A DNA stretch of 64,000 nt from NCBI GenBank assembly GCA_965232575.1, contig CBDDPZ010000009.1, positions 1,054,001 to 1,118,000 of the forward strand, given 5' to 3'. The position numbers and the translations under genes are program-made. Shown piece after piece: positions 28,858 through 37,305 of this stretch (within the stretch, counting starts at the first letter, position 1; every line of letters starts with the position of its first letter). The DNA comes from Bin5 sp965232575 (GTDB lineage: Bacteria > Chloroflexota > Anaerolineae > Caldilineales > Caldilineaceae). Below the pieces are notes generated by a model. The model was not told the DNA's origin, ran no database searches, and was given only the letters and a program-made list of their open reading frames with translations.

Positions 28858-30309
28858 GTGTTTTCCCTGACTCCACCTGAATCCAACCGGATCTTAAGCT
28901 TGGCCTTTCTTGGAAGGGCCTCCTGGAAGGCCATCGCGCTGCTACTGGCCCTCCTGCTAATCGGCGGCAGCGTGCCGCGTTCGATCCCCACACGCGCCCA
29001 CATTATCAAGGCGGCGACAGCCCTGCCCGATTTCAACTTTCTCGCATGGGAGTTGAATGCCCTGGGTCGTGCGGTCTTTGCGGGCAAGAACCCACTGCAG
29101 GATGGACTGGATGCAGAAGCCCAGGTTGGGCTGGTGCGCGCCTACTTTGAGCGGGCGAAGCGGATCGCAGAAAAAGAGGAGGAGCTCAAAAGGCTGGTAT
29201 CGGAAGAGGTTCCGGCTGCACGTGATGACCCAGGATCAGGCACTGGGGTTCTCGTCTCTGCGCGTGAGAAACCGGGTGCGATTCCTACTGCCGTTGCAAG
29301 CAGCGGCACAGGTCATTCGCAGACGATTGAAGACGCACGTCTAGAGTTGGCCGCCTTGCGCCGGAAGCACGCGGCAGAACGCTCCTTGGTCGAGGCAGTC
29401 CTGCAGCGCCAGGTTCAAGAGGAAATTCGCGAGGCCGGCCTGGGACTGCCCGGCTTCGTATGGCCTCCAGTGCAGTTCGCCTTCATCGAGCCCCCGCTTA
29501 AGCTGACCGTAAGCCCTCGCGACCGTATCGCTACCCTTCACTCACGCGTTCTGCAGGCCGAGTATGATCCGGTTACACTTGAAGAGAGCGAACGCGCCAT
29601 CCAGGCTCGCACGAATCTCAGCGCGCACATTTCACAGATTGGGGGCATGGCCGTCTACCCGGCGATGGTTGTGGAGAGCAGTTCGCTCGAATGGGTATTG
29701 GCCACAATTGCCCATGAATGGGTGCACCACTATCTTTTTCTTTTCCCACTGGGCTTGCGCTACGCCAGCAACGATGATATGACGACGATCAACGAGACAG
29801 CTGCGGACATCGTGGGCGAAGAGATCGCCGAACGGTTAACGCGACGTCTCTATGACGATACGCCGCCCTCTGCGGCAGCGGCAATTGGGTCGTCCGACGA
29901 CAGTTCCTGCGCCTGTAATACGGCAGAACTTTGGTCGCAAACATACGAGCCGGAGCAAAATCGATGGGAGCGATACGGCCGTCCTCTGCAGTTCGACTTC
30001 AGGCGGGAGATGCGGGAGACGCGACTGCACGTGGATAGGTTGCTGGAAGCCGGGCTCGTGGAGACCACCGAGAATTACATGGAAGGCCGCAGGCGCTTCC
30101 TGGTGGCGAAAGGGTATCCCTTGCGCGTCTTGAATCAGGCCTACTTTGCCTTCCACGGCAATTATGGGACGGGCGCGGCTTCGTCCAACCAGATCGGCCC
30201 GTTGTTGCAGCAGCTACGTGCTGAGAGCGACGATTTGGCCGACTTTCTGGGGCAGGTCCGTTGGTTTACCAGCTTGTCCGACCTGGAGAATGCATTGCAG
30301 GCAAAGTGA
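28858..30309 (+). CDS. Membrane-anchored gluzincin-like protein (HExxH, NExxAD)
   Basis: Unrecognised protein of 483 residues. An N-terminal hydrophobic helix (ALLLALLLIGGSVP, around residues 25-42) anchors it; the rest is likely outside. A charged coiled-coil stretch (RAKRIAEKEEELKRLVSEE) follows near residue 105. The motif H286-E-W-V-H290 with N312-E313-T-A-A-D317 matches the gluzincin zinc site pattern HExxH ... NExxSD of thermolysin-like peptidases, with 22 residues between. The protease domain is otherwise not recognised. The start is a GTG. It follows murJ, so a cell-wall or envelope role is possible. The function is inferred only from the motif. Confidence 0.75.
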   Translation: MFSLTPPESNRILSLAFLGRASWKAIALLLALLLIGGSVPRSIPTRAHIIKAATALPDFNFLAWELNALGRAVFAGKNPLQDGLDAEAQVGLVRAYFERAKRIAEKEEELKRLVSEEVPAARDDPGSGTGVLVSAREKPGAIPTAVASSGTGHSQTIEDARLELAALRRKHAAERSLVEAVLQRQVQEEIREAGLGLPGFVWPPVQFAFIEPPLKLTVSPRDRIATLHSRVLQAEYDPVTLEESERAIQARTNLSAHISQIGGMAVYPAMVVESSSLEWVLATIAHEWVHHYLFLFPLGLRYASNDDMTTINETAADIVGEEIAERLTRRLYDDTPPSAAAAIGSSDDSSCACNTAELWSQTYEPEQNRWERYGRPLQFDFRREMRETRLHVDRLLEAGLVETTENYMEGRRRFLVAKGYPLRVLNQAYFAFHGNYGTGAASSNQIGPLLQQLRAESDDLADFLGQVRWFTSLSDLENALQAK

Positions 30310-30427
30310 GGAAGCGCGGATTCGCCGGGTAGCGCTCGCATTGCTTCCATGGACGATGGAGCAGACAAGAAACCCGTTTTCCGCATCGCAGATTTAAGAG
30401 GAAACTTGACCCCATTAGGAGCATCCA

Positions 30428-31597
30428 ATGGCAACCTATCGTACCGGAATCATTGCCTGTGGCATTATCGCGCGGGTGCATGCCCGGGCCTGGCTAGGCG
30501 TGGAGGGCAGGCCCACCGAAATTGGAGCGATAGCAGACTCGAACGCGGACGCGCTTCGAGAGTTTGGCGAGTTTTTCGGGGTCCCTGAGGAGCATCGCTA
30601 CGCCGACTACCGTCAAATGCTGGACAGTGAGCGCCTCGATTTCGTCGATGTGTGCTCCTGGCATCAGCTGCATGCGGAAATGGTGATTGCTGCGGCAGCC
30701 CGTCAGCCCAAGGCGATTATCTGCCAGAAGCCAATGGCGGTAGATTTGGGAGAGGCGGACGCGATGTTGGTCGCCTGCCGTCGAAACGACGTAAAGCTGA
30801 TGATCGCCTACCAGAGGCCCCATCATGCAACCTGGCTCAAAGCAAGAGAGCTTGTCCGGCAAGGGGCAATTGGCGAGGTACTGCAAATCCAACTGGATGC
30901 CGGGGGCAATCTGCTCAACACCAATTCGCATAACATCCGGCTGGCGCTCTTTCTCATGGACGAACCACGAGTGGAGTGGGTGATGGGCGCGGTCGAACGT
31001 ACCACGGAACTGATGGAACGAGGGCTTCCTGCGGAAGATGCCTGCCTTGGTCTGGCGGCTTGCGATAACGGCGCCATGATCCTCGTTATGGGGGACTTGA
31101 TTCAAGGATTGGGCCAGGGATGCCGCGTGATCGGAACCGAAGGAATAATGGAACTCAGCACGACCTACCATCCTGACAGCATGATCCCGTCCGATGCGCC
31201 GATGCACATGCCTGAAGGTCTTTCAGCGCGCTACAATTACGAAATCGGAACCGTTCGCTATCTCAACGGCGGGACAAACGGTTGGGAGGAATTGTCGGTG
31301 CCCTGGCACGACTGTTGGTCGCAACAGTGCCAGGAGGCGATCGACTGGATCGAAGGGCGAGTGGCTAGTCCCATCAGTGGCGGGGAGCGAGGGAGGGCGG
31401 TGCAAGAGGTGATGATGGCGCTGTATGAATCTGCGCGCAAGCGGCGCCGAATTCACCTTCCGCTGAAGACCAGGGTTAATCCTCTCAGTCTTATGGTAGA
31501 AAGCGGGGAGATCGCAGTGGAATGGCCCGGACGTTACGAACGCCGCGCGACCCTTGTGCGCGGCGAGGCGATGTCATGGCACGACGAGGGGGCGTAA
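30428..31597 (+). CDS. Gfo/Idh/MocA-family oxidoreductase
   Basis: Dehydrogenase of 389 residues. Rossmann motif GIIACGIIARVHARAW (GxxxxG variant rather than GxGxxG), catalytic block IICQKPMAVDLGEAD with Gln for the common Glu, and a C-terminal domain containing NSHNIRLALFLMDEPRVEWV where the active-site Asp-His pair is expected. The conserved GG(A/V)-D-H helix is changed to TNSHNIRL, so the branch differs from the other four in this window. AGGAG is 9 bases from the ATG. It is followed by a convergent PhyH gene with a gap of only 11 bases. Confidence 0.87.
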   Translation: MATYRTGIIACGIIARVHARAWLGVEGRPTEIGAIADSNADALREFGEFFGVPEEHRYADYRQMLDSERLDFVDVCSWHQLHAEMVIAAAARQPKAIICQKPMAVDLGEADAMLVACRRNDVKLMIAYQRPHHATWLKARELVRQGAIGEVLQIQLDAGGNLLNTNSHNIRLALFLMDEPRVEWVMGAVERTTELMERGLPAEDACLGLAACDNGAMILVMGDLIQGLGQGCRVIGTEGIMELSTTYHPDSMIPSDAPMHMPEGLSARYNYEIGTVRYLNGGTNGWEELSVPWHDCWSQQCQEAIDWIEGRVASPISGGERGRAVQEVMMALYESARKRRRIHLPLKTRVNPLSLMVESGEIAVEWPGRYERRATLVRGEAMSWHDEGA

Positions 31598-31608
31598 ACT
31601 CCCCCGAC

Positions 31609-32466
31609 CTACGGCCGGATCGTACCGTCCGGATTCTCGCGGGTGGGCCGGATCACGGAGACGCCATCTTTCTCGATTAACGGGCGTCGATAGATGTAGG
31701 GAGGCTCGAGTACGGCTTGCTGGGCCGGAGTCAACTCGTGGACCCATGCCGGCAGGCTCGTTTCGTAGACGCCGCCGTGAAAGTGCAGGTAATTGGGCGA
31801 GTAACGGTAGAGAAGCGAACGGCGCTGGTGGCTCGCCTTCCAGGGAAGCGTGCCATGGATAGTCGCTTCGTTGAAAATCACCATGTCACCCGCTTTGCAA
31901 GGGATATTGTAAACCAATTCGCGGTGCCCCTGGTAGGTCTTGATATCGTCTGGACAGGGGAAATTCGCCTTGTGGCTGCCGGGAATGACGCATAGGCCGC
32001 CGTCACCTTCATTGACGTCGGCCAGCTGGAACTGGCAGACGATCATGCCGCACCGCATCTGGCCGTTGGCATAACTGTAGTGTTGGGTGCCGTCAAAGAG
32101 CCTGCTTGTTGAGCCGTGCAGACGCAGCCCTTCCGTCCCGGCTTTGGACGCGAGGAGAAAAGGCGAATGATCCATCTTCCAGCCGCGGCCAAACAAAGTG
32201 TCCAAGTAGGGGACAAGCTTGGGGTGGGCCAGTAGCGCCCGGAAGGGCTGGCACCAGGGCTGTTCCCAGGTCAACATTCCTTCAAAGAAATCACGTTCCA
32301 ATTCGCCCGCCATGTCGCCATCTGCGTGGGAGTTGGGGTCGGGAATCGCCTTGTCCCAGTTGGCGTCAAAAGCATCGTTTAGTTCTTGTACTTCAAGCGG
32401 CGAAAGGAAATGTTCGACCTTCAGAAAGCCTTGCAGGTCGAACAAAAATTTCTCGCGTTCGTTCAT
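31609..32466 (-). CDS. PhyH-family oxygenase-like protein with altered metal site (H-G-S)
   Basis: PhyH-type protein of 285 residues. The distal iron His is H204 (EATIHGTLPW) and the 2-oxoglutarate Arg region is SHQRRSLLYRY. The HxD position reads H117-G118-S119 in GLRLHGSTSR, so the carboxylate ligand is absent. In Fe/2OG enzymes, loss of this Asp is known from halogenases (HxA or HxG), where chloride takes the open site, and from inactive members. The block GGLCVIPGSHKANFP shows it belongs to the same branch as the gene at 46345-47139, which keeps HxD (LHADYG). The gene is convergent with an oxidoreductase gene. Activity therefore cannot be assumed. Confidence 0.86.
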   Translation of the reverse strand: MNEREKFLFDLQGFLKVEHFLSPLEVQELNDAFDANWDKAIPDPNSHADGDMAGELERDFFEGMLTWEQPWCQPFRALLAHPKLVPYLDTLFGRGWKMDHSPFLLASKAGTEGLRLHGSTSRLFDGTQHYSYANGQMRCGMIVCQFQLADVNEGDGGLCVIPGSHKANFPCPDDIKTYQGHRELVYNIPCKAGDMVIFNEATIHGTLPWKASHQRRSLLYRYSPNYLHFHGGVYETSLPAWVHELTPAQQAVLEPPYIYRRPLIEKDGVSVIRPTRENPDGTIRP

Positions 32467-32624
32467 TGACGGCTCCTTGGAGACTCAGACGAAGTAAGGA
32501 ATCCGTTGAGCAATGGACGGCGTCTTGCCTCGCCTCAGCAGTTCCTTGATGATTTCAGTGGCTTGCGGATAGAGCGACCACGGGCGAGACGCCCCCAAGA
32601 CGCAGACGCCAGTCAGAAACTCGC

Positions 32625-33389
32625 CTATTCCGACTTTTCCAGAGCGAAAGTAGCCTTCAGCATAATCGCCACTTCCACTTCAGACGGAGTATTGGCCAGG
32701 GAACTGGAGCTCCCCATCAGATAGTAGCCGCCGATGGATGTCTGCCCTGCATGGGCGATGCAGCCACCCGCCGGTCGGATCGCGCCAACTGGGGAGACGT
32801 CTTCTGAGACTGCAATGACGCGGCCAAGCGACATATCCAATAGCCCTGCCATCCTCATCGCGCGCTGTCTGGCGTCGTCGAGTGCGGCGCGCATTGCCTC
32901 CAACTCCAAGGCGGCGCAGTCCTCGACACGGAAGACCATATTGGCGCCTTGAATCGTTGGGCCGCGCCTACCTTCCATCTCATCCAGGAGCCCCTGCATC
33001 AGATCAAGCAACCGGTCCAATTCATTAAAGGAAAATACAACTTCACCTGCGAAACTTGAAGGTCCATAGGCATAGTTTCGGCTGAGGTAGTTTATCTCAA
33101 TCGTCTCAACATCGATTCCCTGTTCAACCAGGAATTCACTTACGTCCTCAAGGTCATCCGGCTCGACAAAGGACAGCTCAGGGCCTCCAGGCCCATAAGA
33201 GGGTTGCTCGCCAATATACAGGTTCACGATAACACTGTCCGGGGGGGCCGACGCAGCCCCATAGCCTAATACGGTGGCGCTCGCGGGCAGTTCCGACGAG
33301 GCTTCCTGGTTTGGCGTGGCGCCGAGGCTTGTTGCCGGGACCAGAAGGAGCGATGCAATTAACAGCAGGGTGAGAATGGCGCCTTTCAT
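32625..33389 (-). CDS. SIMPL-domain (DUF541) exported protein
   Basis: Protein of 254 residues with an N-terminal signal peptide (MKGAILTLLLIASLLLVP) ending near an Ala-containing cleavage site (SLGATPNQ). The start at 33389 has AAAGGA well spaced; the open frame continues upstream without coding signs. The core is a SIMPL/DUF541 domain: VLGYGAASAPPDSVIVNLYI at the start, a central helix LDLMQGLLDEMEGR, and C-terminal YLMGSSSSLANTPSEVEVA, in the usual family order. Such proteins lie in the periplasm or cell wall; their biochemical role is not established, though links to oxidative-stress resistance and outer-membrane assembly have been proposed. Divergent from the IS-scarred region to its right. 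Confidence 0.85.
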   Translation of the reverse strand: MKGAILTLLLIASLLLVPATSLGATPNQEASSELPASATVLGYGAASAPPDSVIVNLYIGEQPSYGPGGPELSFVEPDDLEDVSEFLVEQGIDVETIEINYLSRNYAYGPSSFAGEVVFSFNELDRLLDLMQGLLDEMEGRRGPTIQGANMVFRVEDCAALELEAMRAALDDARQRAMRMAGLLDMSLGRVIAVSEDVSPVGAIRPAGGCIAHAGQTSIGGYYLMGSSSSLANTPSEVEVAIMLKATFALEKSE

Positions 33390-33597
33390 CCGATTTTCCT
33401 TTCGCAAGCTATCATCATTGATCAACACACCGTGCAGTCTTTGCTTCCTTCCGATGGGCCAGTATCCAGCCGGTAATGTGAAATTTATCCTATCCAATAG
33501 AAACTGGCAAATGGTTTTTGGGATGAGAAGTGGCTGGGACTATGTTTCTCACGCGTAGCGTGGTCGGCTTCAGTTTGGTCACCGTTCAGTTACTTTG

Positions 33598-33625
33598 CGA
33601 CGCTTAGGTCTTGGCGTCGTTTTTT
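33598..33625 (+). terminator. Rho-independent terminator with no upstream plus-strand gene
   Basis: CGACGC pairs with GCGTCG around a 10-base loop, followed by a run of Ts, as seen at 33598-33625. It reads as a plus-strand terminator, but the nearest genes to the left are on the minus strand. It may be the end of a lost gene or an attenuator in front of the PhyH gene at 33874. Confidence 0.55.
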
Positions 33626-33664
33626 CTTCCAGTGTTCCCTGGAGGAACCCATCTTTTCAATGGC

Positions 33665-33693
33665 TTGACACATTATGGGCACGAAACTATGAT
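33665..33693 (+). promoter_or_regulatory. Near-consensus sigma-70 promoter upstream of PhyH gene
   Basis: TTGACA at 33665-33670 and TATGAT at 33688-33693 are separated by exactly 17 bases. This is one of the two best promoters in the window by eye. It would start RNA near 33700, giving a leader of about 170 bases before the PhyH gene at 33874. The leader would run through the IS3-like end at 33743-33854. Confidence 0.6.
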
Positions 33694-33742
33694 CTGGATT
33701 ACTTTCCTTGGACATACCCGTTAGTGCAACCTGAACTCTACT

Positions 33743-33854
33743 TGAAGTGGGCCCCGAAAACTGGACCACGAGCTAAGGTGTATAATGGAACGAATCACCG
33801 AGCCTGTGGAGGGGCAGAAAGATGGCAAGGCGAGGCCGCTTGTGCCGTGACTAA
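33743..33854 (+). mobile_element. Remnant of an IS3-family left end
   Basis: From 33743 the sequence TGAAGTGGGCCCCGAAAACT with GGACCACGA following resembles the terminal inverted repeat that starts many IS3-family elements (TG...TGG-CCCC-AAAA-TGGAC). About 55 bases later AGATGGCAAGG opens a ten-codon frame, MARRGRLCRD, which resembles the opening of orfA of such elements before a stop. The rest of the element is missing and the PhyH coding region follows at once. The match is from memory of the family pattern, not a database hit. Confidence 0.45.
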
Positions 33855-33873
33855 TCGTCTGTGGAGAGACAGA

Positions 33874-34728
33874 ATGAATTCTTCAATTGCAGATCCGATT
33901 CCGATGACTGAGGAACAGAAATTCTTCTTTGACTTACGCGGTTGGATCCTGTTACCGGGCGTGCTTTCAGAAGACGAAATCCGTACGATGAAAGCAGAGG
34001 CCTACAGTGTCGACAAGGCCGAACGGCATCAATCCACAAATCCCAGGCAGTCGTTTCAAGGATCACTCCAGACGTTGCTTGACCACCCGGCCATTGTGGG
34101 CATATTGGGTGAGATCCTGGCAGAGGAACCTTTTCTGTCGGACGACTACTACGCCTTTCGCTGCGAAAACTCGTTCATTACCATCCGACCGCCGGGCTGG
34201 AGCAAGAAAGAGCGCCGAGACGGCGGGTTGCCGCATGTGGTGCGCCCTCCGCAACAGGCCAACGCGATGCGCTATCAGGCGGCCGGTGGGAAGATATTCG
34301 CCGGTCTGACGCGGGTGGTATGGGAACTTGAGGAGGTCAAGGCCGGGCAGGGAGGCACTTCGTTTCTCAGCGGATCGCATAAGTCCCATTTCAGCTACGG
34401 AGGGCCCGACCGCTACCGTCCTAACATCAGCGACTCATCCTGGGAACACAGCATTCGGGACATGATGGAGGACTACAGCTGCCCAGCAGGTTCAGCTGTC
34501 GTTTTCACTGAGAGTCTCCTCCACGCAGCCAACGACTGGACCAATCCGGACAATCCTCGCTGTGCCGTATTCAACTGTTACAATTCATTGTGGGCGCAGT
34601 GGCACCGGCTCAACCTGGCTCACGAAATCATTCAGGCCATGCCGCCCAAACGAAGGTCGCTGTTCCGCGGCGTGTGGCAGATCGGCGGGGAGAATCACGC
34701 GTACTCGCAGGAAAACCGCAGCATATGA
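33874..34728 (+). CDS. PhyH-family oxygenase-like protein with altered metal site (H-V-V)
   Basis: PhyH-like protein of 284 residues, start at 33874 after GGAGAG; the frame is open further upstream through the IS remnant but that part is not coding. The block GGTSFLSGSHKSHFS and the distal iron His H217 (TESLLHAAN) place it in the family. Where HxD should be, the sequence is H121-V-V in GGLPHVVRPPQQ, so no carboxylate ligand is present there. The enzyme may use an alternative ligand, act as a halogenase-like enzyme, or be inactive. It is driven by the strong promoter at 33665. Followed by a hairpin (34752-34773) without a U-run. Substrate unknown. Confidence 0.84.
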   Translation: MNSSIADPIPMTEEQKFFFDLRGWILLPGVLSEDEIRTMKAEAYSVDKAERHQSTNPRQSFQGSLQTLLDHPAIVGILGEILAEEPFLSDDYYAFRCENSFITIRPPGWSKKERRDGGLPHVVRPPQQANAMRYQAAGGKIFAGLTRVVWELEEVKAGQGGTSFLSGSHKSHFSYGGPDRYRPNISDSSWEHSIRDMMEDYSCPAGSAVVFTESLLHAANDWTNPDNPRCAVFNCYNSLWAQWHRLNLAHEIIQAMPPKRRSLFRGVWQIGGENHAYSQENRSI

Positions 34729-35466
34729 TCTGTCGCGTTCTGCGTCTCCAGCGCGGGCCGGGCATGGCCCGCGGTTCGGGCCGATGCTTTCAAGGATGGA
34801 TGCGCTAGCGCCGGCATTGAGTGGGGCCTGCATATTAACCTGCGATCTCGCCCGTTGCCTTTTCTGCAGAGATTTTCCTGTTCGCAGCTGTCCGACAACT
34901 GGCATCTTTCCCACTAAATTTTCCCAAGATTTCGAATTTCAGAATTCGAGAAGCCTGCCGGCAGAAGACACCAGGCTGGATTCGTGACGCATCGAATCGC
35001 GCCTTAAGGCCGGTTACAGATAGCGTAATGCTCTTGCAAGGCAGTCTGAGAATCCAGCCCACAAGTTGAGCTGGTTCCAGGCCCCGGAAATTGCTCTAAA
35101 TGGTCACTCTACTGAATTCGGCCAAGAGCCATTAGCAGATATTAGGATGGTAGGCGATCGAATCGACCGGTTGAAGCAGGGCTATTGATAATCCAGGGCA
35201 ATACATGGATCACATTCAAGAAATAGGAACTTGAATCAGGGGACAAAAAATAGAGTTACTTTGCAAATTGCTTCTAGGTTATACTTCCGAATCACAGTGA
35301 GAAGGGATCCACTGTATCCAGACTGATGTGAGCTTCCCCCTACTGTCCGCTCCATTTTGCACCATGTATCGCGAAGAGGGGTCACGACTAGAAGGAATCT
35401 ATTGCGTACTCCAGGCGAGAAGTCTAAGTATGAAGCGGAATTCACATGAGAAAGGAGAATCGTCGT
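34729..35466. other. 738-base gap before the sugar ABC importer
   Basis: The gap holds no gene-like frame. A hairpin at 34752-34773 (CGCGGGCC, 6-base loop, GGCCCGCG) lies just after the PhyH stop and may end its transcript, though without a U-run. TTACTT and TATACT are separated by 18 bases at 35256-35285, a weak promoter candidate for the binding-protein gene about 180 bases downstream. The AT-rich stretch 35215-35290 differs from its surroundings. I see no riboswitch. Confidence 0.45.
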
Positions 35467-36897
35467 ATGTCTTCGCAAAATCAGCAAGTAAGTCGACGAG
35501 GATTTTTGCGCCTGACGGGAATCGGCGCCAGTACGATGGCGTTTGCAGCTTGCGTACCTGCGGCTCCGGGCGCCGAATCGACTGCAGGGGATTCGGCTGC
35601 TCCCGCAGCTGAAGTGAGGGAGATTGTCTGGTCTACCTGGGCCGGTGGCGACGCCGAGATCAAGCTCAAACAAGAGACTGTTGAGGTGTTCAACCAGGAC
35701 CGCGGTGCAGGAATGGGCATCAATTGCTCTGTACGCATAATCACTGACTACATGGGCTACTTCACGAAGGTAGAAACTTCCTTCGCCGGAGGCGATGCAC
35801 CGGATGCGATCTGGTGCGACCATCGTCTTTGGGGAGGATGGATCTTTGCGGGTTGGCTGCGCGACTTGAAGCCTCTCGTAGATCTGGAACCGGACGACTC
35901 GACGATAAGGCTGGTCCTCGACTTGATTCCCGAATACAGCCACAGTTATGTTGGCGGAGTATATGGGATTCCTCATCTGATCCAGATAATGGGAACTTGG
36001 GTAAACAAAGAGATGTTCGAGGAGGCTGGTATCGATCTTCCCCCAGTGAATTGGGGGGATCCTTCATGGACGGCCGAACGGGCCACTGAAATTGCGCAGG
36101 CTCTCACCAAGCGAGACAGCGATGGCAATGCCGAGCAACTCGGCATAAACATTCCTTGCTGTATTTTGGGCGGCGGCCCCGGGTACGCCCTTGTCCAGTC
36201 AAACGGGGGTTTGGCGTTTGACGAGGGATGGACGGAATGGCTGATGGATGAAGAGCCCGCCTCGGATGTCGTACAGTGGGCCTACGACAACTTCAATGTT
36301 CACAAAACGGCGCCCACGCCCCAGGAAAGCCAAGCAGGCATCAGCTTCTGGACCGGAAAGGTAGCGATGGATATGGCATGGCTCACCTGGCCAGCACGGT
36401 TGATAGAAGCATCTTATGGTCAGTGGACGCCGTCACCTCATCCGCTCCCGATGTTTAAGGAGCCCAAAGAGTGGGCGCACGGAATCCCGATAGCCTGTTC
36501 TCAGCAGTCCGAGCATCCTGAAGCTGTAATTGAGTTTGCGCGCTGGATGGTGGAAGATGGCGATGACCTAAATGTCGGTCTGGGTTACGCGGCGCCAATG
36601 CTGGACAAGCACACCGATCTTCTCATGACGCACGCCCCAGGGCTTGACTATGTCACGGAAGAACTGCTCAAATTGCCGCGTGAGCCCTTCCTGCAGGCCC
36701 TCGACTACGCTGACGTAGTCAATCCACACTTCCCGCGTTGGTTCATAGTCAATCGCGATATCTGGACTCCTAAGGTTCATGATGTGCTCATCACTGGCGA
36801 AAACACCAACGCCCAGGAGTTGATCGCGGCTGTTGAGCCGGAGGTCCAGGAGCAGATTGAATTGGGCATGAAGGACCTGGAAGAGTTTGGCAGTTGA
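35467..36897 (+). CDS. Extracellular solute-binding lipoprotein, sugar ABC importer (family 1)
   Basis: Substrate-binding protein of 476 residues, start at 35467 with AAAGGAG. The N-terminus carries a twin-arginine-like segment RRGFLRLTGIGAS and a lipobox FAACVP with the lipid-bearing Cys near residue 29, so the mature protein is anchored outside the membrane. The mature part starts with EIVWSTWAGGDAEIKL and shows the usual family-1 order, e.g. TKVETSFAGGDAPDAIW and YGIPHLIQIMGTWVNKEMF. It delivers a sugar or oligosaccharide to the two permeases encoded at 37306 and 38235. A strong hairpin lies between it and the first permease. No ATPase gene is in the cluster. Substrate unknown. Confidence 0.93.
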   Translation: MSSQNQQVSRRGFLRLTGIGASTMAFAACVPAAPGAESTAGDSAAPAAEVREIVWSTWAGGDAEIKLKQETVEVFNQDRGAGMGINCSVRIITDYMGYFTKVETSFAGGDAPDAIWCDHRLWGGWIFAGWLRDLKPLVDLEPDDSTIRLVLDLIPEYSHSYVGGVYGIPHLIQIMGTWVNKEMFEEAGIDLPPVNWGDPSWTAERATEIAQALTKRDSDGNAEQLGINIPCCILGGGPGYALVQSNGGLAFDEGWTEWLMDEEPASDVVQWAYDNFNVHKTAPTPQESQAGISFWTGKVAMDMAWLTWPARLIEASYGQWTPSPHPLPMFKEPKEWAHGIPIACSQQSEHPEAVIEFARWMVEDGDDLNVGLGYAAPMLDKHTDLLMTHAPGLDYVTEELLKLPREPFLQALDYADVVNPHFPRWFIVNRDIWTPKVHDVLITGENTNAQELIAAVEPEVQEQIELGMKDLEEFGS

Positions 36898-37305
36898 TTT
36901 GCCTGCCTGCCGACTGCACGAATCGCGCCGACTCGTGAGTAGGCCAAGGCGGCCACAGCCCAGTCATGGAAGCAGCCACAAGTGACTGCCTGTCAACGCA
37001 AAAGTCCAAGTGGGAACTATGCCGAATGAAGCAAGTTCCCTACGGGTCAGGAAGGCGTGTTTCAGAATGAGTGCAGCGGCACGGCGTGTCGAAGAAGCTT
37101 GATTGCTTTGCCAAGTTGCGGGCCGGCGCGGCCGGTCCGCAACTGTCCCTTCATTTAAGTCCATTTGTTGCGACTTACCCAGCCAACATTCGTGACGTCA
37201 TGCTTTGTCTGCAGGGCTTTCTGCCCCTAACCATTCCTGAAATAGCTGTTGAATTGACCTTTACCTCCCACGAGTTCATCTACTCGTTTCCACAACACAC
37301 TCAAA
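36898..37305. other. 408-base gap with a strong hairpin between binding-protein and permease genes
   Basis: No gene is seen. The main feature is a long hairpin at 37114-37144: AGTTGCGG, G, CCGGC, a 3-base loop, then GCCGG, T, CCGCAACT, giving a 14-pair stem including one G-T pair. There is no U-run, so it is not a classic terminator. It lies where such hairpins limit readthrough or protect the upstream mRNA in ABC operons, raising binding-protein levels above those of the permeases. Confidence 0.6.
37114..37144 (+). promoter_or_regulatory. Intercistronic stem-loop
   Basis: Nearly palindromic 31-base segment; arms of 14 pairs (one wobble) around GCG. Placed between the 3' end of the binding-protein gene and the permease genes. 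Probably an mRNA-stability or attenuation element. Confidence 0.6.

Noticed and set aside
32574..32600. GGGCGAGACGCCC near 32581 as a third MITE copy
   Set aside because: It matches only a short palindromic core of the element and lacks the ends and the flanking duplication.
35261..35285. TTGCAA followed by TATACT as a promoter
   Set aside because: The two boxes are only 13 bases apart, too close for a sigma-70 promoter; the weaker TTACTT at 18 bases is mentioned instead.
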